Shown piece after piece: positions 48,753 through 57,679 of a DNA stretch of 64,000 nt (the stretch's first letter is position 1; the number at the start of each line of letters is the position of its first letter). The translations under genes were made by a program, and so were the position numbers. Below the pieces are notes generated by a model. It worked only from the letters and a program-made list of their open reading frames with translations, made no database searches and was not told where the DNA came from. Source of the stretch: Ignatzschineria sp. F8392 (GTDB lineage Bacteria; Pseudomonadota; Gammaproteobacteria; Cardiobacteriales; Wohlfahrtiimonadaceae); NCBI RefSeq assembly GCF_002252045.1, contig NZ_NEFF01000005.1, forward strand, positions 62,001 to 126,000, in the 5' to 3' direction.

Positions 48753-50030
48753 CTAAGAAGTTGGGACTCTCATTTTAACAATAGAGGGCTTTAGAAGAAG
48801 AATCAGCAGTAGACTAGGAATAAAGAGAATCGCCGTGCTGATAAAGAATCCCTCCCATCCAAGTCCTTCCGCGAGGAAGCCCGATGCTCCACCAAATACG
48901 CGCAAACCAAAAGAAGCCAAAGCACTTAATAGTGCATATTGTGTAGCAGAAGCATTACGATCACACAATAGCCCTAAAAACATAATAAAGAGCGCACTTG
49001 AAAAGCCAGAGATAAAATTCTCACCACTGATGGCTACAATCAACATCCATAAGTTAGGTTTTGCGATAATTAGCAGATATCCCAAATTGGTAATCCCGAT
49101 TAAAATCGCAGAAACAACTAGGCTTCGATAGAGCCCCAATTTATGAATAATGGTTGCAGCCAAAAATGCGCCTAATAATGTTGCAATTAAGCCATAGACC
49201 TTAGTCACCGCACCAATTTCAGCACCACTGTAGCCCATCTCATGATAGAAAGGAGTAACCATTATTCCAGAGACAGCATCGGGCAACTTATAACAGATAA
49301 CCAAAAGTAGAAATAGAAGCGCTTTATCTCGCTTAAAAAATTGGACAAAACCCTCCATAAATCGCTTCAAAGGTACCACTAATGGCGCATTGGGCTCTGT
49401 AACAACCTCCTCTCTTTTTGGCTCTTTTATCAAGAGCGTTAAGAGAAAAATCAAGAGAAAGAGCAATGCTACACCTTGAAATATGAGTGACCAGCTATAA
49501 AAATCGGAGAGCGCTAAAACTCCGGCCCCCATCAACAGCATCGCAATACGATACATAAAAAGATAACTGCTGGCACCATAAGCTTGCGTCTCCTCATCTA
49601 AAGAGTCGATACGATAAGCATCTACCACAATATCAAGGCTTGCCGATGCAGTCGCTAATAGAAAGATTAAGACGCCTAAAAGATAAGGATTCTCTGTGGG
49701 ATCGATAAATGCTAAAAGTGCAAATATGCCGGCAATAATAAGCTGAAAAAGTAAGATCCATCCTTTACGATGCCCTAAACGCCCTAAAAGAGGAAGAGTA
49801 AAAAGATCAAGGAGTGGTGCCCATAAAAACTTAAGGAGATAAGGCAATCCTAAAAGTGACGCAAGACCAATTGCGCTCTTTTGCACCCCTAAAGTAGAGA
49901 GCCAATAGGTTAACGTTGAGAGTGTCATCAAGATCGGCAATCCTGAAGCAAAACCAAGAAGTGCTACAGAGAGATTCTGCCGAGAAAAATAGTAGCCGAT
50001 TGTTGTTAAAAACCCCTCTTCTCTCTTCAC
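48753..50030 (-). CDS. AmpG-like muropeptide permease (MFS)
   Basis: A 425-residue major-facilitator protein with about twelve membrane helices. The N-terminus (NLSVALLGFASGLPILMTLSTLTYWLSTLGV) and the segments LLGLPYLLKFLWAPLLD and ASASLDIVVDAYRIDSL are characteristic of AmpG, which imports GlcNAc-anhydroMurNAc peptides for cell-wall recycling. It is somewhat shorter than E. coli AmpG (491 aa), which has two extra C-terminal helices. The start codon is GTG at 50030, preceded by AGAGGAT. No ampD or ampC is nearby. Confidence 0.87.
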   Translation of the reverse strand: MKREEGFLTTIGYYFSRQNLSVALLGFASGLPILMTLSTLTYWLSTLGVQKSAIGLASLLGLPYLLKFLWAPLLDLFTLPLLGRLGHRKGWILLFQLIIAGIFALLAFIDPTENPYLLGVLIFLLATASASLDIVVDAYRIDSLDEETQAYGASSYLFMYRIAMLLMGAGVLALSDFYSWSLIFQGVALLFLLIFLLTLLIKEPKREEVVTEPNAPLVVPLKRFMEGFVQFFKRDKALLFLLLVICYKLPDAVSGIMVTPFYHEMGYSGAEIGAVTKVYGLIATLLGAFLAATIIHKLGLYRSLVVSAILIGITNLGYLLIIAKPNLWMLIVAISGENFISGFSSALFIMFLGLLCDRNASATQYALLSALASFGLRVFGGASGFLAEGLGWEGFFISTAILFIPSLLLILLLKPSIVKMRVPTS

Positions 50031-50051
50031 ACGATCCTCTCTTAACTCTTA

Positions 50052-50099
50052 TTTAAACTTTACTTTAAACTTCGCTTTAAATTTCACTTTAAGCTTTAA
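50052..50099. repeat. 12-bp tandem repeat, 4 copies
   Basis: TTTAAACTTTAC, TTTAAACTTCGC, TTTAAATTTCAC, TTTAAGCTTTAA, beginning 22 bp upstream of the AmpG-like start codon. Confidence 0.8.
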
Positions 50100-50111
50100 C
50101 GTAAGCTATCA

Positions 50112-50141
50112 CTGTAACTGTAACTGTAACTGTAACTGTAA
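50112..50141. repeat. Hexamer array CTGTAA, 5 perfect copies
   Basis: Five uninterrupted CTGTAA units; ends one base before the TTTGAT array starts to form. Confidence 0.95.
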
Positions 50142-50142
50142 C

Positions 50143-50178
50143 TTTGATTTTGATTTTGATTTTGATTTTGATTTTGAT
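50143..50178. repeat. Hexamer array TTTGAT, 6 perfect copies
   Basis: Six uninterrupted TTTGAT units directly after the CTGTAA array. Confidence 0.95.
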
Positions 50179-50299
50179 TTTACCTTCAACTTCAATTATT
50201 GAGTTGAAAACTTTATCCAAGCGCTTAACTAAGTCCTCAAGTTAAACCCTACCTCTCATCTCAAGATCTCAGAATTATCCCATAACTATCTCATAAACA

Positions 50300-50332
50300 A
50301 TAAAAAAGGATCGATGATAAGGATCACCGATC
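50300..50332 (-). terminator. Rho-independent terminator of mgtE
   Basis: GATCGATGA (50309-50317) and TCACCGATC (50324-50332) pair around 6 nt. On the minus strand a CTTTTTTATT tail follows. Confidence 0.88.
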
Positions 50333-50445
50333 ACTTCTTCTCATAGAGCATAAGTTAACTCTCTTTCATACATCTACACATCTATGCATCTATACAATAT
50401 GGTTAGATAATACATTTAGATTCTCTGATCACGCTGACCACTCAC

Positions 50446-51474
50446 CTATAACTGCAAGAAAAGACTAGCGATTCCTAAGTAGATAAAGACACCCGCGATA
50501 TCACAAATTGAGGTAATAAGGGGTGTACTTGCGGTTGCCGGATCGAGCTTAAATAATCTAAAGACAAAAGGAATAATAGCCCCTAATAGACCACCAAACA
50601 TTACAACAATTACCATCGATAAAGCAATAATAATCGCCGTCTCTGTTCCGGCACCATAATCACTACCACGATAGTAACCGATCACCGCGATCGCTGCCGC
50701 CATTGTAATTCCTAGTGCAAATGATACTAAAGCCTCTTTAGCAAAGACCCTACCCCAATCTCGCATCGTAACATCACCGACTGCCATAGCTCGAATAACA
50801 AGTGTCGTTGATTGTGATCCTGTATTTCCACCACTTGCAATTAATAGAGGAAGAAAGAAGACAACATAGATATGTTGATTGAGCAACTCTTCGTAACTGG
50901 CAATTCCAGCACCAGAAAGGAGGTTAACAAACACAAGAATCACAAGCCATCCAATACGTTTCTTATAGAGCCATCCCATGGAAGATTCGAGCAAGCCTTT
51001 AACCTCTTCATCCTCATCTACAGAGATCGATGCCATCTTATGGATATCTTCGGTCGCCTCTTGTTGCAAAACATCCATCATCTCATCAACATGGAGTACA
51101 CCGATCATTCGTCCATTAGTATCGATCACAGGCAATGTGACAAGATCTGAGTCTTGGAAAATTTTAGCCGCTTTCTCTTGGTCAAGATCATAAGAGAGTT
51201 TAAGTGTCGTAGGCGCCATAATATCTTTTAAGATAGCATTCTCATCAGCGCCTAATAACTCTCTTAATGAGAGGACGCCAACCAACACCCCTAAAGGATC
51301 GATCACATAGCTGTAGTGAATATTCGCCTTACCATGAACGTTTTTCCTCAAATATTTAAAGGTCTCACTCACTGTATAGGTTTCAGGAACGCAGATAAAA
51401 TCGAAATCCATTAACGATCCGACCGTCTCTTCTGCAAACTCATGCGCTTTTTTTGCATTTTGATGATGAACCAT
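50446..51474 (-). CDS. mgtE: MgtE-type magnesium transporter without the N domain
   Basis: A 342-residue MgtE protein. It starts almost at once with the end of the linker (EETVGSLMDFDFICVP), then a pair of CBS domains (about residues 20-145), a plug helix, and five membrane helices (about 175-340; LPLLIASGGNTGSQSTTLVIRAM is the conserved pore segment, LDPATASTPLITSICDIAG the Mg-binding one). Usual MgtE proteins are about 450 aa because a helical N domain of about 130 residues precedes the CBS pair and helps close the channel at high Mg2+. It is absent here. AGGAGGATGC before the ATG shows the short start is genuine. Confidence 0.9.
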   Translation of the reverse strand: MVHHQNAKKAHEFAEETVGSLMDFDFICVPETYTVSETFKYLRKNVHGKANIHYSYVIDPLGVLVGVLSLRELLGADENAILKDIMAPTTLKLSYDLDQEKAAKIFQDSDLVTLPVIDTNGRMIGVLHVDEMMDVLQQEATEDIHKMASISVDEDEEVKGLLESSMGWLYKKRIGWLVILVFVNLLSGAGIASYEELLNQHIYVVFFLPLLIASGGNTGSQSTTLVIRAMAVGDVTMRDWGRVFAKEALVSFALGITMAAAIAVIGYYRGSDYGAGTETAIIIALSMVIVVMFGGLLGAIIPFVFRLFKLDPATASTPLITSICDIAGVFIYLGIASLFLQL

Positions 51475-51783
51475 AAAGCATCCTCCTGTGACTACATGTG
51501 ATCGATGATGATCTCTAATGAGATAGAGTGAAGTATATCGCTTATCTGAAGGTGCGCTCCTAGAAGAGATGATCTCCCCTTGTTTTCACTATATTCGAGA
51601 CAATCTTCACTCAATTATCTCTTTTAACCCATCCATATTTTCGAATATTCTCTGGGCAATAGCTTCCGACTCTACAGCAACCTCACCTAACGAGGAATCA
51701 TTATCTAACTAAACTACTTTAATCTAATCGACTTGAATAATCTTTGAATAATCGATCTGAACCAACTTGAACCTACTTGATCT

Positions 51784-51813
51784 GATTTGAATTAATTTGA
51801 ATTGATTTAAGAA
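51784..51813. repeat. 10-bp tandem repeat, 3 copies
   Basis: GATTTGAATT, AATTTGAATT, GATTTAAGAA, continuing a looser CTTGAA periodicity from about 51728. Confidence 0.6.
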
Positions 51814-51870
51814 TTACCCCAACAGTGAATTTTAACAACTACTATTGACCCTCTATTCCTATTGCAAAAA

Positions 51871-51912
51871 CTCTATTACAAACTCTCTATTAGAATCCCT
51901 CTATTAGAATCC
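51871..51912. repeat. 14-bp tandem repeat, 3 copies
   Basis: CTCTATTACAAACT followed by two identical CTCTATTAGAATCC units. Confidence 0.85.
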
Positions 51913-52098
51913 TATCCATAATTTTAACTAAAAGTCTAAAACAGAAAGACTAAAACCAAAATTGAAGTAAAAAAATCGAAGTAAAATTAAAATAGAAAGT
52001 TGAAATAGAAAGTTAAAGTAGAAAACTTCATGAAAGAGTATTAATCAAATCAAATGAAAAAAGTAGACTCATTACTACCTCAAAACCCTCACCCCATT

Positions 52099-52122
52099 GA
52101 CCGTATATGTGACCGTATATGT
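52099..52122. repeat. 12-bp direct duplication
   Basis: GACCGTATATGT occurs twice back to back. Confidence 0.85.
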
Positions 52123-52424
52123 CTACTGCATCTATCTATATAGACTACAGCAAAATCAGAGCTTTTGAGATATTGATAAGTCTACCTTCTAGGTATTTTG
52201 AGACAAGAATTATACCCTAAAAATGGATTTAGAGCAATGAAATGGAGAAAAGCAAGCGATCTATCTCATCATCTCTCACTTCCCGCTATCGTTGTGATAA
52301 CTCTCCTCTTTTCATCATCTATTTCGCCACCTACTTTAAGAAAGATATAGTGAGATAATGAATCTATCTACCACAACCAATCCGATAATGTGCTCATCAC
52401 ATCTCAATAATCTCTTGATAACGC

Positions 52425-52468
52425 TAGATAGCAACTAGGTGGCAACTAGATGGCAACTTAATAACGAC
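52425..52468. repeat. 11-bp tandem repeat, 4 copies, upstream of trkA
   Basis: TAGATAGCAAC, TAGGTGGCAAC, TAGATGGCAAC, then a diverged TTAATAACGAC, ending about 100 bp before trkA. Confidence 0.85.
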
Positions 52469-52571
52469 TTCGTAAAAGAATCTAAGAAGCAGTCAATTAG
52501 AAAAACAGATACAATATCCCTCTATTTTGAGCTATTATTTTAAGCGTCTTTCAAAAGGAATAATCGCAGTC

Positions 52572-53951
52572 ATGAAAATTTTGATTCTTGGTGCCGGACA
52601 AGTAGGTTCTACTGTTGCCCATGTTTTGTCAAAAGAAGCACAAAACGATATCACCATTATCGATAATCAATATGCCCCATTAGCTGCTCTTAAAGAGCGG
52701 TATGATATCCGCACAATCCGCGGTAATGCGGCTTCTCCTATCTTATTAAAGGAGGCCGGCGCCGAAAATATGGATGTGATTATTGCTGTAACATCGAGCG
52801 ATGAGGTGAATATTGTTGCCTGCCAAATCGCTCATACCGTTTTTGGAATTAAATTAAAGGTTGCAAGGGTTCGTTCACGCGATTATGTTCGCCATAGCGA
52901 TCTTTTCGGAAATAAGCTCGACTCCACCTTCCATATCGATGTTGTCATTAGCCCTGAGATTTTAATCACCAACTATATTAAAAACATTATTGAATTGCCG
53001 GGCGCACTCGATGTTTTACGCTTCTCTAAGGGGGAAGCGCTTATTGTCTCTATCGGTGTAGAGAAGAACTCTCAACTCTATGGACGCCGTTTTGCTAAGA
53101 TTAAACGCCGAACACGCCATCTCAATATTAACTATGTCGCTATCTATCGGGAAGGAAGCGAATTTATTCCTCATGATGAGACTATTTTAGAAGAGGATGA
53201 TGAGATCTATTTTCTCTGTGCCCGTTCAGATGCAAGAGAGGTCATTGAGCTCTTTCAATCTAAACAGAGAATTGCCAAAAAAGTCACCATTGCCGGTGGT
53301 GGTAATATCGGCGCGGCATTAGCGGAAGCGCTTGAATCTTATACCCATGTAAAACTGATCGAAGAGAATGCAGAACGTGCTAACGCCCTTGCTTCTAAGC
53401 TGAGTCGTAGCCTCATTCTTCATGGGGATTGTACCGATGAGACACTGCTATTTGAAGAAAATATCGATAAAACGGATCTCTTCTGCGCGCTCACAAATGA
53501 TGATCAAACCAATATTATGGCCGCTATGTTAGCTAAGCGTCTAGGTGCGAAGTTTTCAATGGCGCTGATCAATCGCTCTTCTTATCTTGAGATGATTGAA
53601 GAGGAGTCAAATATTGATCTCGCCTTCTCGCCACAACAGGTAACTTTAAGTACCTTGTTAACCTATATTAGAAAAGGAGATATTGTTCAGGTATACTCTC
53701 TTAGATCAGGCGAATCAGAAGCAATGGAGATTATTGCCCACGGTAATGCTGAAACCTCAAAAATCGTCGGTAAATCTTTGGAAGGGATACGTTGGCCCGA
53801 AAATGTCGTTGTCGCGGGACTTATCCGAAGAGGGAAAGTGATGAAAATTGAGCCCTCCATCTCTATTGAGCAGAATGATCATCTCATCTTATTTATCACA
53901 GACAAAGAGAGTATTCCAGAAGTGGAAGATCTCTTTGAATTAAGAAAATAG
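52572..53951 (+). CDS. trkA: Trk system potassium-binding regulatory protein TrkA
   Basis: A 459-residue cytoplasmic, membrane-associated regulator of the TrkH/TrkG potassium channels. It has the duplicated RCK architecture: the first NAD-binding fold opens with [12 protein letters not shown] and the second, near residue 233, with [15 protein letters not shown]. Each half is followed by a TrkA-C domain (about 140-225 and 370-455). I start it at the ATG at 52572, giving the exact family N-terminus and length (E. coli 458 aa). AAGGAA lies about 11 nt upstream. A longer frame from 52527 adds 15 unconserved residues. No trkH is in the window; argG follows by 32 bp. Confidence 0.94.
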   Translation: MKILILGAGQVGSTVAHVLSKEAQNDITIIDNQYAPLAALKERYDIRTIRGNAASPILLKEAGAENMDVIIAVTSSDEVNIVACQIAHTVFGIKLKVARVRSRDYVRHSDLFGNKLDSTFHIDVVISPEILITNYIKNIIELPGALDVLRFSKGEALIVSIGVEKNSQLYGRRFAKIKRRTRHLNINYVAIYREGSEFIPHDETILEEDDEIYFLCARSDAREVIELFQSKQRIAKKVTIAGGGNIGAALAEALESYTHVKLIEENAERANALASKLSRSLILHGDCTDETLLFEENIDKTDLFCALTNDDQTNIMAAMLAKRLGAKFSMALINRSSYLEMIEEESNIDLAFSPQQVTLSTLLTYIRKGDIVQVYSLRSGESEAMEIIAHGNAETSKIVGKSLEGIRWPENVVVAGLIRRGKVMKIEPSISIEQNDHLILFITDKESIPEVEDLFELRK

Positions 53952-53983
53952 TCAAAAACCCCAAAAGTCGACAGGAGACTATA

Positions 53984-55192
53984 ATGGAAAAAATCAATAA
54001 AGTGGTTCTCGCATATTCAGGCGGATTGGACACTTCTGTAATCCTCAAATGGTTACAAGATGAATATAATTGCGAAGTCGTAACATTTACGGCAGATATT
54101 GGTCAAGGCGAAGAAGTTGAGCCGGCACGCGATAAAGCGAAGGCGCTTGGCGTTAAAGAGATCTATATCGATGACCTCCGCGAAGAATTTGCTCGCGACT
54201 TTATTTTTCCAATGTTCCGCGCAAATGCGATCTATGAAGGGGAGTATCTTTTAGGAACCTCTATCGCGCGTCCATTAATTGCAAAACGCCTCGTTGAAAT
54301 TGCTAATGAAACAAACGCAGATGCAATTTCTCACGGAGCAACCGGTAAAGGTAATGACCAAGTTCGCTTTGAATTAGGTGCATACGCGCTTAAACCAGGC
54401 GTGAAAGTAATCGCTCCATGGCGTGAGTGGGATCTTATGTCTCGCGAAAAGCTTCTCGACTACGCTGAGAAAAACAATATTGAGATCGATCGTGGTGGTA
54501 AAAAATCCCCTTACTCAATGGATGCTAACTTACTCCATATCTCTTACGAAGGTTTGATGTTAGAAGATCCATGGACAGAGCCAGAAGCAGATATGTGGCG
54601 CTGGACAGTCTCTCCTGAAGAAGCACCTGATAAGCCTACCTATGTAGAGTTAACCTATCGCCATGGTGATATTGTTGCTATTGATGGTGTTGAAACTTCT
54701 CCTGCAACCGTTATGGAGAAGCTTAACAAACTCGCTGGTGAAAATGGAATCGGTCGTGTTGATATCGTAGAAAACCGCTATGTCGGTATGAAAGCTCGCG
54801 GTTGTTATGAGACACCTGCTGGGACCGTTATGTTGAAGGCACATCGTGCGATTGAGTCAATTACACTTGACCGTGAAGTTGCTCATCTTAAAGATGAGTT
54901 GATGCCACGTTATGCAAGCCTAATCTATAATGGTTACTGGTGGAGTCCTGAGCGTGAACTTTTACAAACAATGATCGATGAATCACAAAAGTTTGTAAAT
55001 GGTGTCGTGCGCGTCAAACTCTATAAAGGGAATGTTATCATCGTTGGCCGTAAATCTGATGACTCTCTCTTTGATGAGAATATTGCAACATTTGAAGATG
55101 ATGGTGGTGCATACGATCAGAAAGATGCAGGTGGCTTTATCAAGCTCAATGCTCTTCGCCTTCGTATTGCAGCAAGCAAAAACCGTCGTTAA
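53984..55192 (+). CDS. argG: Argininosuccinate synthase
   Basis: A 402-residue enzyme of arginine biosynthesis that joins citrulline and aspartate using ATP. The N-terminal ATP-pyrophosphatase P-loop is [15 protein letters not shown] (residues 9-23). The conserved [15 protein letters not shown] and [16 protein letters not shown] segments follow. It belongs to the shorter, common bacterial type (about 400 aa) rather than the 447-aa E. coli type. AGGAG precedes the ATG. It is 32 bp behind trkA and may share its transcript. A heptamer array and a strong terminator follow. Confidence 0.96.
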   Translation: MEKINKVVLAYSGGLDTSVILKWLQDEYNCEVVTFTADIGQGEEVEPARDKAKALGVKEIYIDDLREEFARDFIFPMFRANAIYEGEYLLGTSIARPLIAKRLVEIANETNADAISHGATGKGNDQVRFELGAYALKPGVKVIAPWREWDLMSREKLLDYAEKNNIEIDRGGKKSPYSMDANLLHISYEGLMLEDPWTEPEADMWRWTVSPEEAPDKPTYVELTYRHGDIVAIDGVETSPATVMEKLNKLAGENGIGRVDIVENRYVGMKARGCYETPAGTVMLKAHRAIESITLDREVAHLKDELMPRYASLIYNGYWWSPERELLQTMIDESQKFVNGVVRVKLYKGNVIIVGRKSDDSLFDENIATFEDDGGAYDQKDAGGFIKLNALRLRIAASKNRR

Positions 55193-55201
55193 CTAAATAT
55201 T

Positions 55202-55250
55202 TAGATACTAGATACTAGATACTAGATACTAGATACTAGATACTAGATAC
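55202..55250. repeat. Heptamer array TAGATAC, 7 perfect copies
   Basis: Seven uninterrupted TAGATAC units begin 9 bp after the argG stop codon. The first TAG is in frame with argG, and because seven is not a multiple of three, successive TAGs fall in all three frames. Confidence 0.97.
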
Positions 55251-55263
55251 TAAAATCGATATT

Positions 55264-55320
55264 AAAAAGTCCTATGGAGCCTAACAGAATAAGTTGTTAG
55301 TAGTTCCATAGGATTTTTTA
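55264..55320 (+). terminator. Rho-independent terminator of argG
   Basis: TCCTATGGA (55270-55278) pairs with TCCATAGGA (55305-55313). An inner CTAACA/TGTTAG stem and flanking A-run/T-run extend it. Confidence 0.9.
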
Positions 55321-55401
55321 TTAAGGGCTTCCGGGCTTTCCCCATTCCCCCTTACCTTAATTCAGTAGATAAAAATAAAAACTGATGATAAAAGCTGAAG
55401 A

Positions 55402-55430
55402 TAAAAAAAGCCACTACCGAAGTAGTGGCA
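55402..55430 (-). terminator. Terminator of the siderophore operon with a UUCG tetraloop
   Basis: On the minus strand GCCACTAC, TTCG, GTAGTGGC is followed by a run of T: an 8-bp stem closed by the very stable C(UUCG)G loop. Confidence 0.95.
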
Positions 55431-55517
55431 AATCTGAATAAAGGAAATTGATATTAAAATTCAATTCAAATTCAATTCAAAACTAAATTCAAAATTAAAT
55501 TTAAACTCGTGAATTAC

Positions 55518-56510
55518 TTACTGATCAATTGCTTCGGCAATATCATCAATCATCTGGTTGGTTGATTTAAAACCGCCGCCTGAGAGATACCAAACATTAG
55601 GATCGAGATAGACAATCTTTCCATTTTTATAGGCATTTGTATTTTTTACTAAATCATTCTCTACAACTTCTTTAGCACCACTATTGCCATTACCTGCAAT
55701 AACAGCACTGCGATCAACAATAAAGAGGTAATCAGGATTGAGATCCATCACATATTCAAAAGATGCTGTTTGGCCATGACGCGACTGCTTGATAGTACTA
55801 TCTGCCGGCTTAATACCTAAAACATCGTGAATAATACCAAAACGTGATCCTGGCCCATAAGCACTAATCTTGCCATCATTCACAAGAAGAATGAGACCTG
55901 TCTCATCCATCTGATCAGTCTTTTCACGAACCTTTGTAATCTTTTCATTAAGAAGCGCTATCTCTTTCTCAACATCCGCTTCGCGACCATAGATTTCCCC
56001 TAAAACACGAATATTTCGCTCAGTAGACCCCATAATATCATTATCATCGACTGAGAGATTGATCGTTGGAGCAATCTCTGAGAATTGCTCATAAAGAGGC
56101 GCTTGACGGACTGCAATAATAATTAGATCTGGCTTCGCTGCATGAATCGCTTCAAAGTTTGGCTCTTTGAGTGTCCCAAAGTTTTGATATTTATCAGCAC
56201 TATAATCATTAAGATAGGTTGGGAGATTTGCTTTAGGAAGTCCAATAATATCGATATCTAAAGACTCTAAGGTATCTAATGCCCCAAAATCGAAAGCAAC
56301 TACTTTTTCTGGCGCAAAAGGAACAACTGTTTCTCCTGAATCATGTTTAACAGTAATACGCTTAGTTTCAGCTACAGCACTGCTGCTCTGCTCTTTTGCA
56401 GGACTTTCAGCTGTTTTTGCCGGCGTAGCGGCCTTCTCTTCACCACATGCTGCCAAGACTAAAGCTAATGCCGATACAAGAACCACTTTCTTAAACGATT
56501 TGGACTTCAT
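55518..56510 (-). CDS. Siderophore ABC importer, substrate-binding lipoprotein (CeuE/FatB/YclQ type)
   Basis: A 330-residue periplasmic binding protein. Its lipobox cysteine is Cys22 (LALVLAAC), followed by an Ala/Glu/Ser-rich linker (about 25-48). Two lobes carry the class III binding-protein signature (VVAFDFGALDTLESLDIDIIGLPK; GTLKEPNFEAIHAAKPDLII; final YLSGGGFKSTNQMIDDIAEAI). The last segment matches the YclQ/CeuE/FatB/VctP group, which binds catecholate or mixed catecholate-citrate siderophores such as petrobactin. The siderophore itself cannot be told. It is the last gene of a BCDE-ordered operon but is separated by 410 bp from the ATPase gene and may have its own Fur-controlled promoter. 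Confidence 0.93.
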   Translation of the reverse strand: MKSKSFKKVVLVSALALVLAACGEEKAATPAKTAESPAKEQSSSAVAETKRITVKHDSGETVVPFAPEKVVAFDFGALDTLESLDIDIIGLPKANLPTYLNDYSADKYQNFGTLKEPNFEAIHAAKPDLIIIAVRQAPLYEQFSEIAPTINLSVDDNDIMGSTERNIRVLGEIYGREADVEKEIALLNEKITKVREKTDQMDETGLILLVNDGKISAYGPGSRFGIIHDVLGIKPADSTIKQSRHGQTASFEYVMDLNPDYLFIVDRSAVIAGNGNSGAKEVVENDLVKNTNAYKNGKIVYLDPNVWYLSGGGFKSTNQMIDDIAEAIDQ

Positions 56511-56920
56511 TTTTACTCCTTAAGCTTTTATGCTTTTCATTATTTCGATAAATTAAACTAAAAATTGAACTAGAAATTAAACTAGAAATTGAACTAAAGA
56601 TAGGCCGATAACTTAAAGCTCGATCAACTAAATGATCACAATTGAGATAAGCCCAATATTACCCCTTCTCAAGAAGATGCGAATCTTATGGAATTGGACC
56701 ATCACAACACAGAGCTACTACCATCTAGTAAAGATTCCTCAATAAGAGCCATTCAATTATATAATTGAGAATCATTCACATCATCATACTTTAAAAAAAG
56801 AGAAAATGCTCCCTCTATCTTTATGCATACCCTATCAATCTATCTTCTAAACTTTATACTTTAAATCTCATCTCTAAGCATTAGGCTTAGATTGCCCCCA
56901 ACTTAAGCGATTTAAGCGAC
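56511..56920. other. Spacer between the ABC ATPase and binding-protein genes
   Basis: 410 bp, unusually long inside such an operon. It contains diverged AAACTAGAAATTGAACTA repeats just upstream of the binding-protein gene (56550-56595) and a Fur-box-like site near 56761. No gene seen. Confidence 0.5.
56761..56780. promoter_or_regulatory. Possible Fur box
   Basis: ATAATTGAGAATCATTCAC matches the 19-bp Fur consensus at about 12 positions, best in its right half (AATCATT). It lies about 250 bp upstream of the binding-protein gene. Confidence 0.45.
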
Positions 56921-57679
56921 TTAAGAGAAGTAGACACAGATCCGTTGATCATTGATTGTCTGAATTGGGATCTCCATATCATAAATATCACGGAGAATAT
57001 TGGTATCGATAATCTTCTCTGTTGCACCTTCATGCACTAATGCCCCCCCTTTAAGGGAGATAATATAGTCTGAATAACAAGAGGCAAAATTGATATCATG
57101 AATCACGATCACAATAGTCTTATTCTTCTCAGCAACTAACTTACGCAGAACCTGCATAATCTCTACAGAATGCTTCATATCTAGATTATTGAGCGGTTCA
57201 TCTAGAAAGATAATATCGGTATTTTGTGCAATTACCATCGCAATAAAAGCACATTGACGCTGCCCACCACTTAACTCAGAGACATATTTATTCTCAAGAT
57301 CTGTCAATCCCATATAGGCAATTGCTTCATCAATCAATGCGTCATCTTCCGCCGTCAAACGTCCTTTACTATGAGGAAAACGTCCAAAAGCAACCAACTC
57401 ACGAACCGTAATTCGAAGATTGAGATGATTGGCCTGCTTAAGAATCGAAATCTTTTTCGCCAACTCATCACTCTTCCAATCACGAATCAGACGATCATCG
57501 ATCTTAATAGAACCAGCATCAGGATCAATCAAACGACTCATCATCCCTAAGAGTGTACTCTTACCTGCCCCATTAGGCCCAATTAAGGATGTGACCTTAT
57601 TTTTAGGGATCGTAATGGAAACATTATCAACAACTTTTCGTTGCCCAAATAATTTTGAAACTCCTTCGACTACAACCAT
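56921..57679 (-). CDS. Siderophore ABC importer, ATPase
   Basis: A 252-residue ATP-binding protein of the iron-chelate type (FecE/CeuD/YclP). Walker A is GPNGAGKST at about residues 34-42, the ABC signature LSGGQRQ is at 136-142, Walker B is IIFLDEP at 157-162, and the switch histidine is in IVIVIHDINFASCYSD. The 40-residue C-terminal part has the KIIDTNILRDIYDMEI segment typical of the family. Its start codon is adjacent to the stop of the upstream permease gene (no gap), so it is translated from the same message. Confidence 0.94.
   Translation of the reverse strand: MVVVEGVSKLFGQRKVVDNVSITIPKNKVTSLIGPNGAGKSTLLGMMSRLIDPDAGSIKIDDRLIRDWKSDELAKKISILKQANHLNLRITVRELVAFGRFPHSKGRLTAEDDALIDEAIAYMGLTDLENKYVSELSGGQRQCAFIAMVIAQNTDIIFLDEPLNNLDMKHSVEIMQVLRKLVAEKNKTIVIVIHDINFASCYSDYIISLKGGALVHEGATEKIIDTNILRDIYDMEIPIQTINDQRICVYFS

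Larger units (their letters stand above)
50031..50445. other. Spacer AmpG-mgtE packed with tandem arrays
   Basis: 415 bp: three successive arrays (50052-50178), AT-rich sequence, and the mgtE terminator at 50302-50332. No gene seen. Confidence 0.55.
51475..52571. other. 1.1-kb gene-free region rich in decayed tandem repeats
   Basis: No ORF with a ribosome site, tRNA or obvious RNA structure is seen between mgtE and trkA. Tandem and near-tandem repeats recur: a 10-bp TTTGAATT-type periodicity (51728-51813), a 14-bp array (51871-51912), diverged TAGAAAGTTGAAA units (51961-52027), a duplicated 12-mer (52099-52122) and an 11-bp array (52425-52468). Confidence 0.6.
55193..55517. other. Convergent spacer argG-siderophore operon
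   Basis: 325 bp holding a 7-copy heptamer array, the argG terminator and the minus-strand terminator of the siderophore operon. No gene seen. Confidence 0.6.

Noticed and set aside
50052-50178. CRISPR array
   Set aside because: Units are 6-12 bp with no spacers between them and no cas genes; these are simple tandem repeats.
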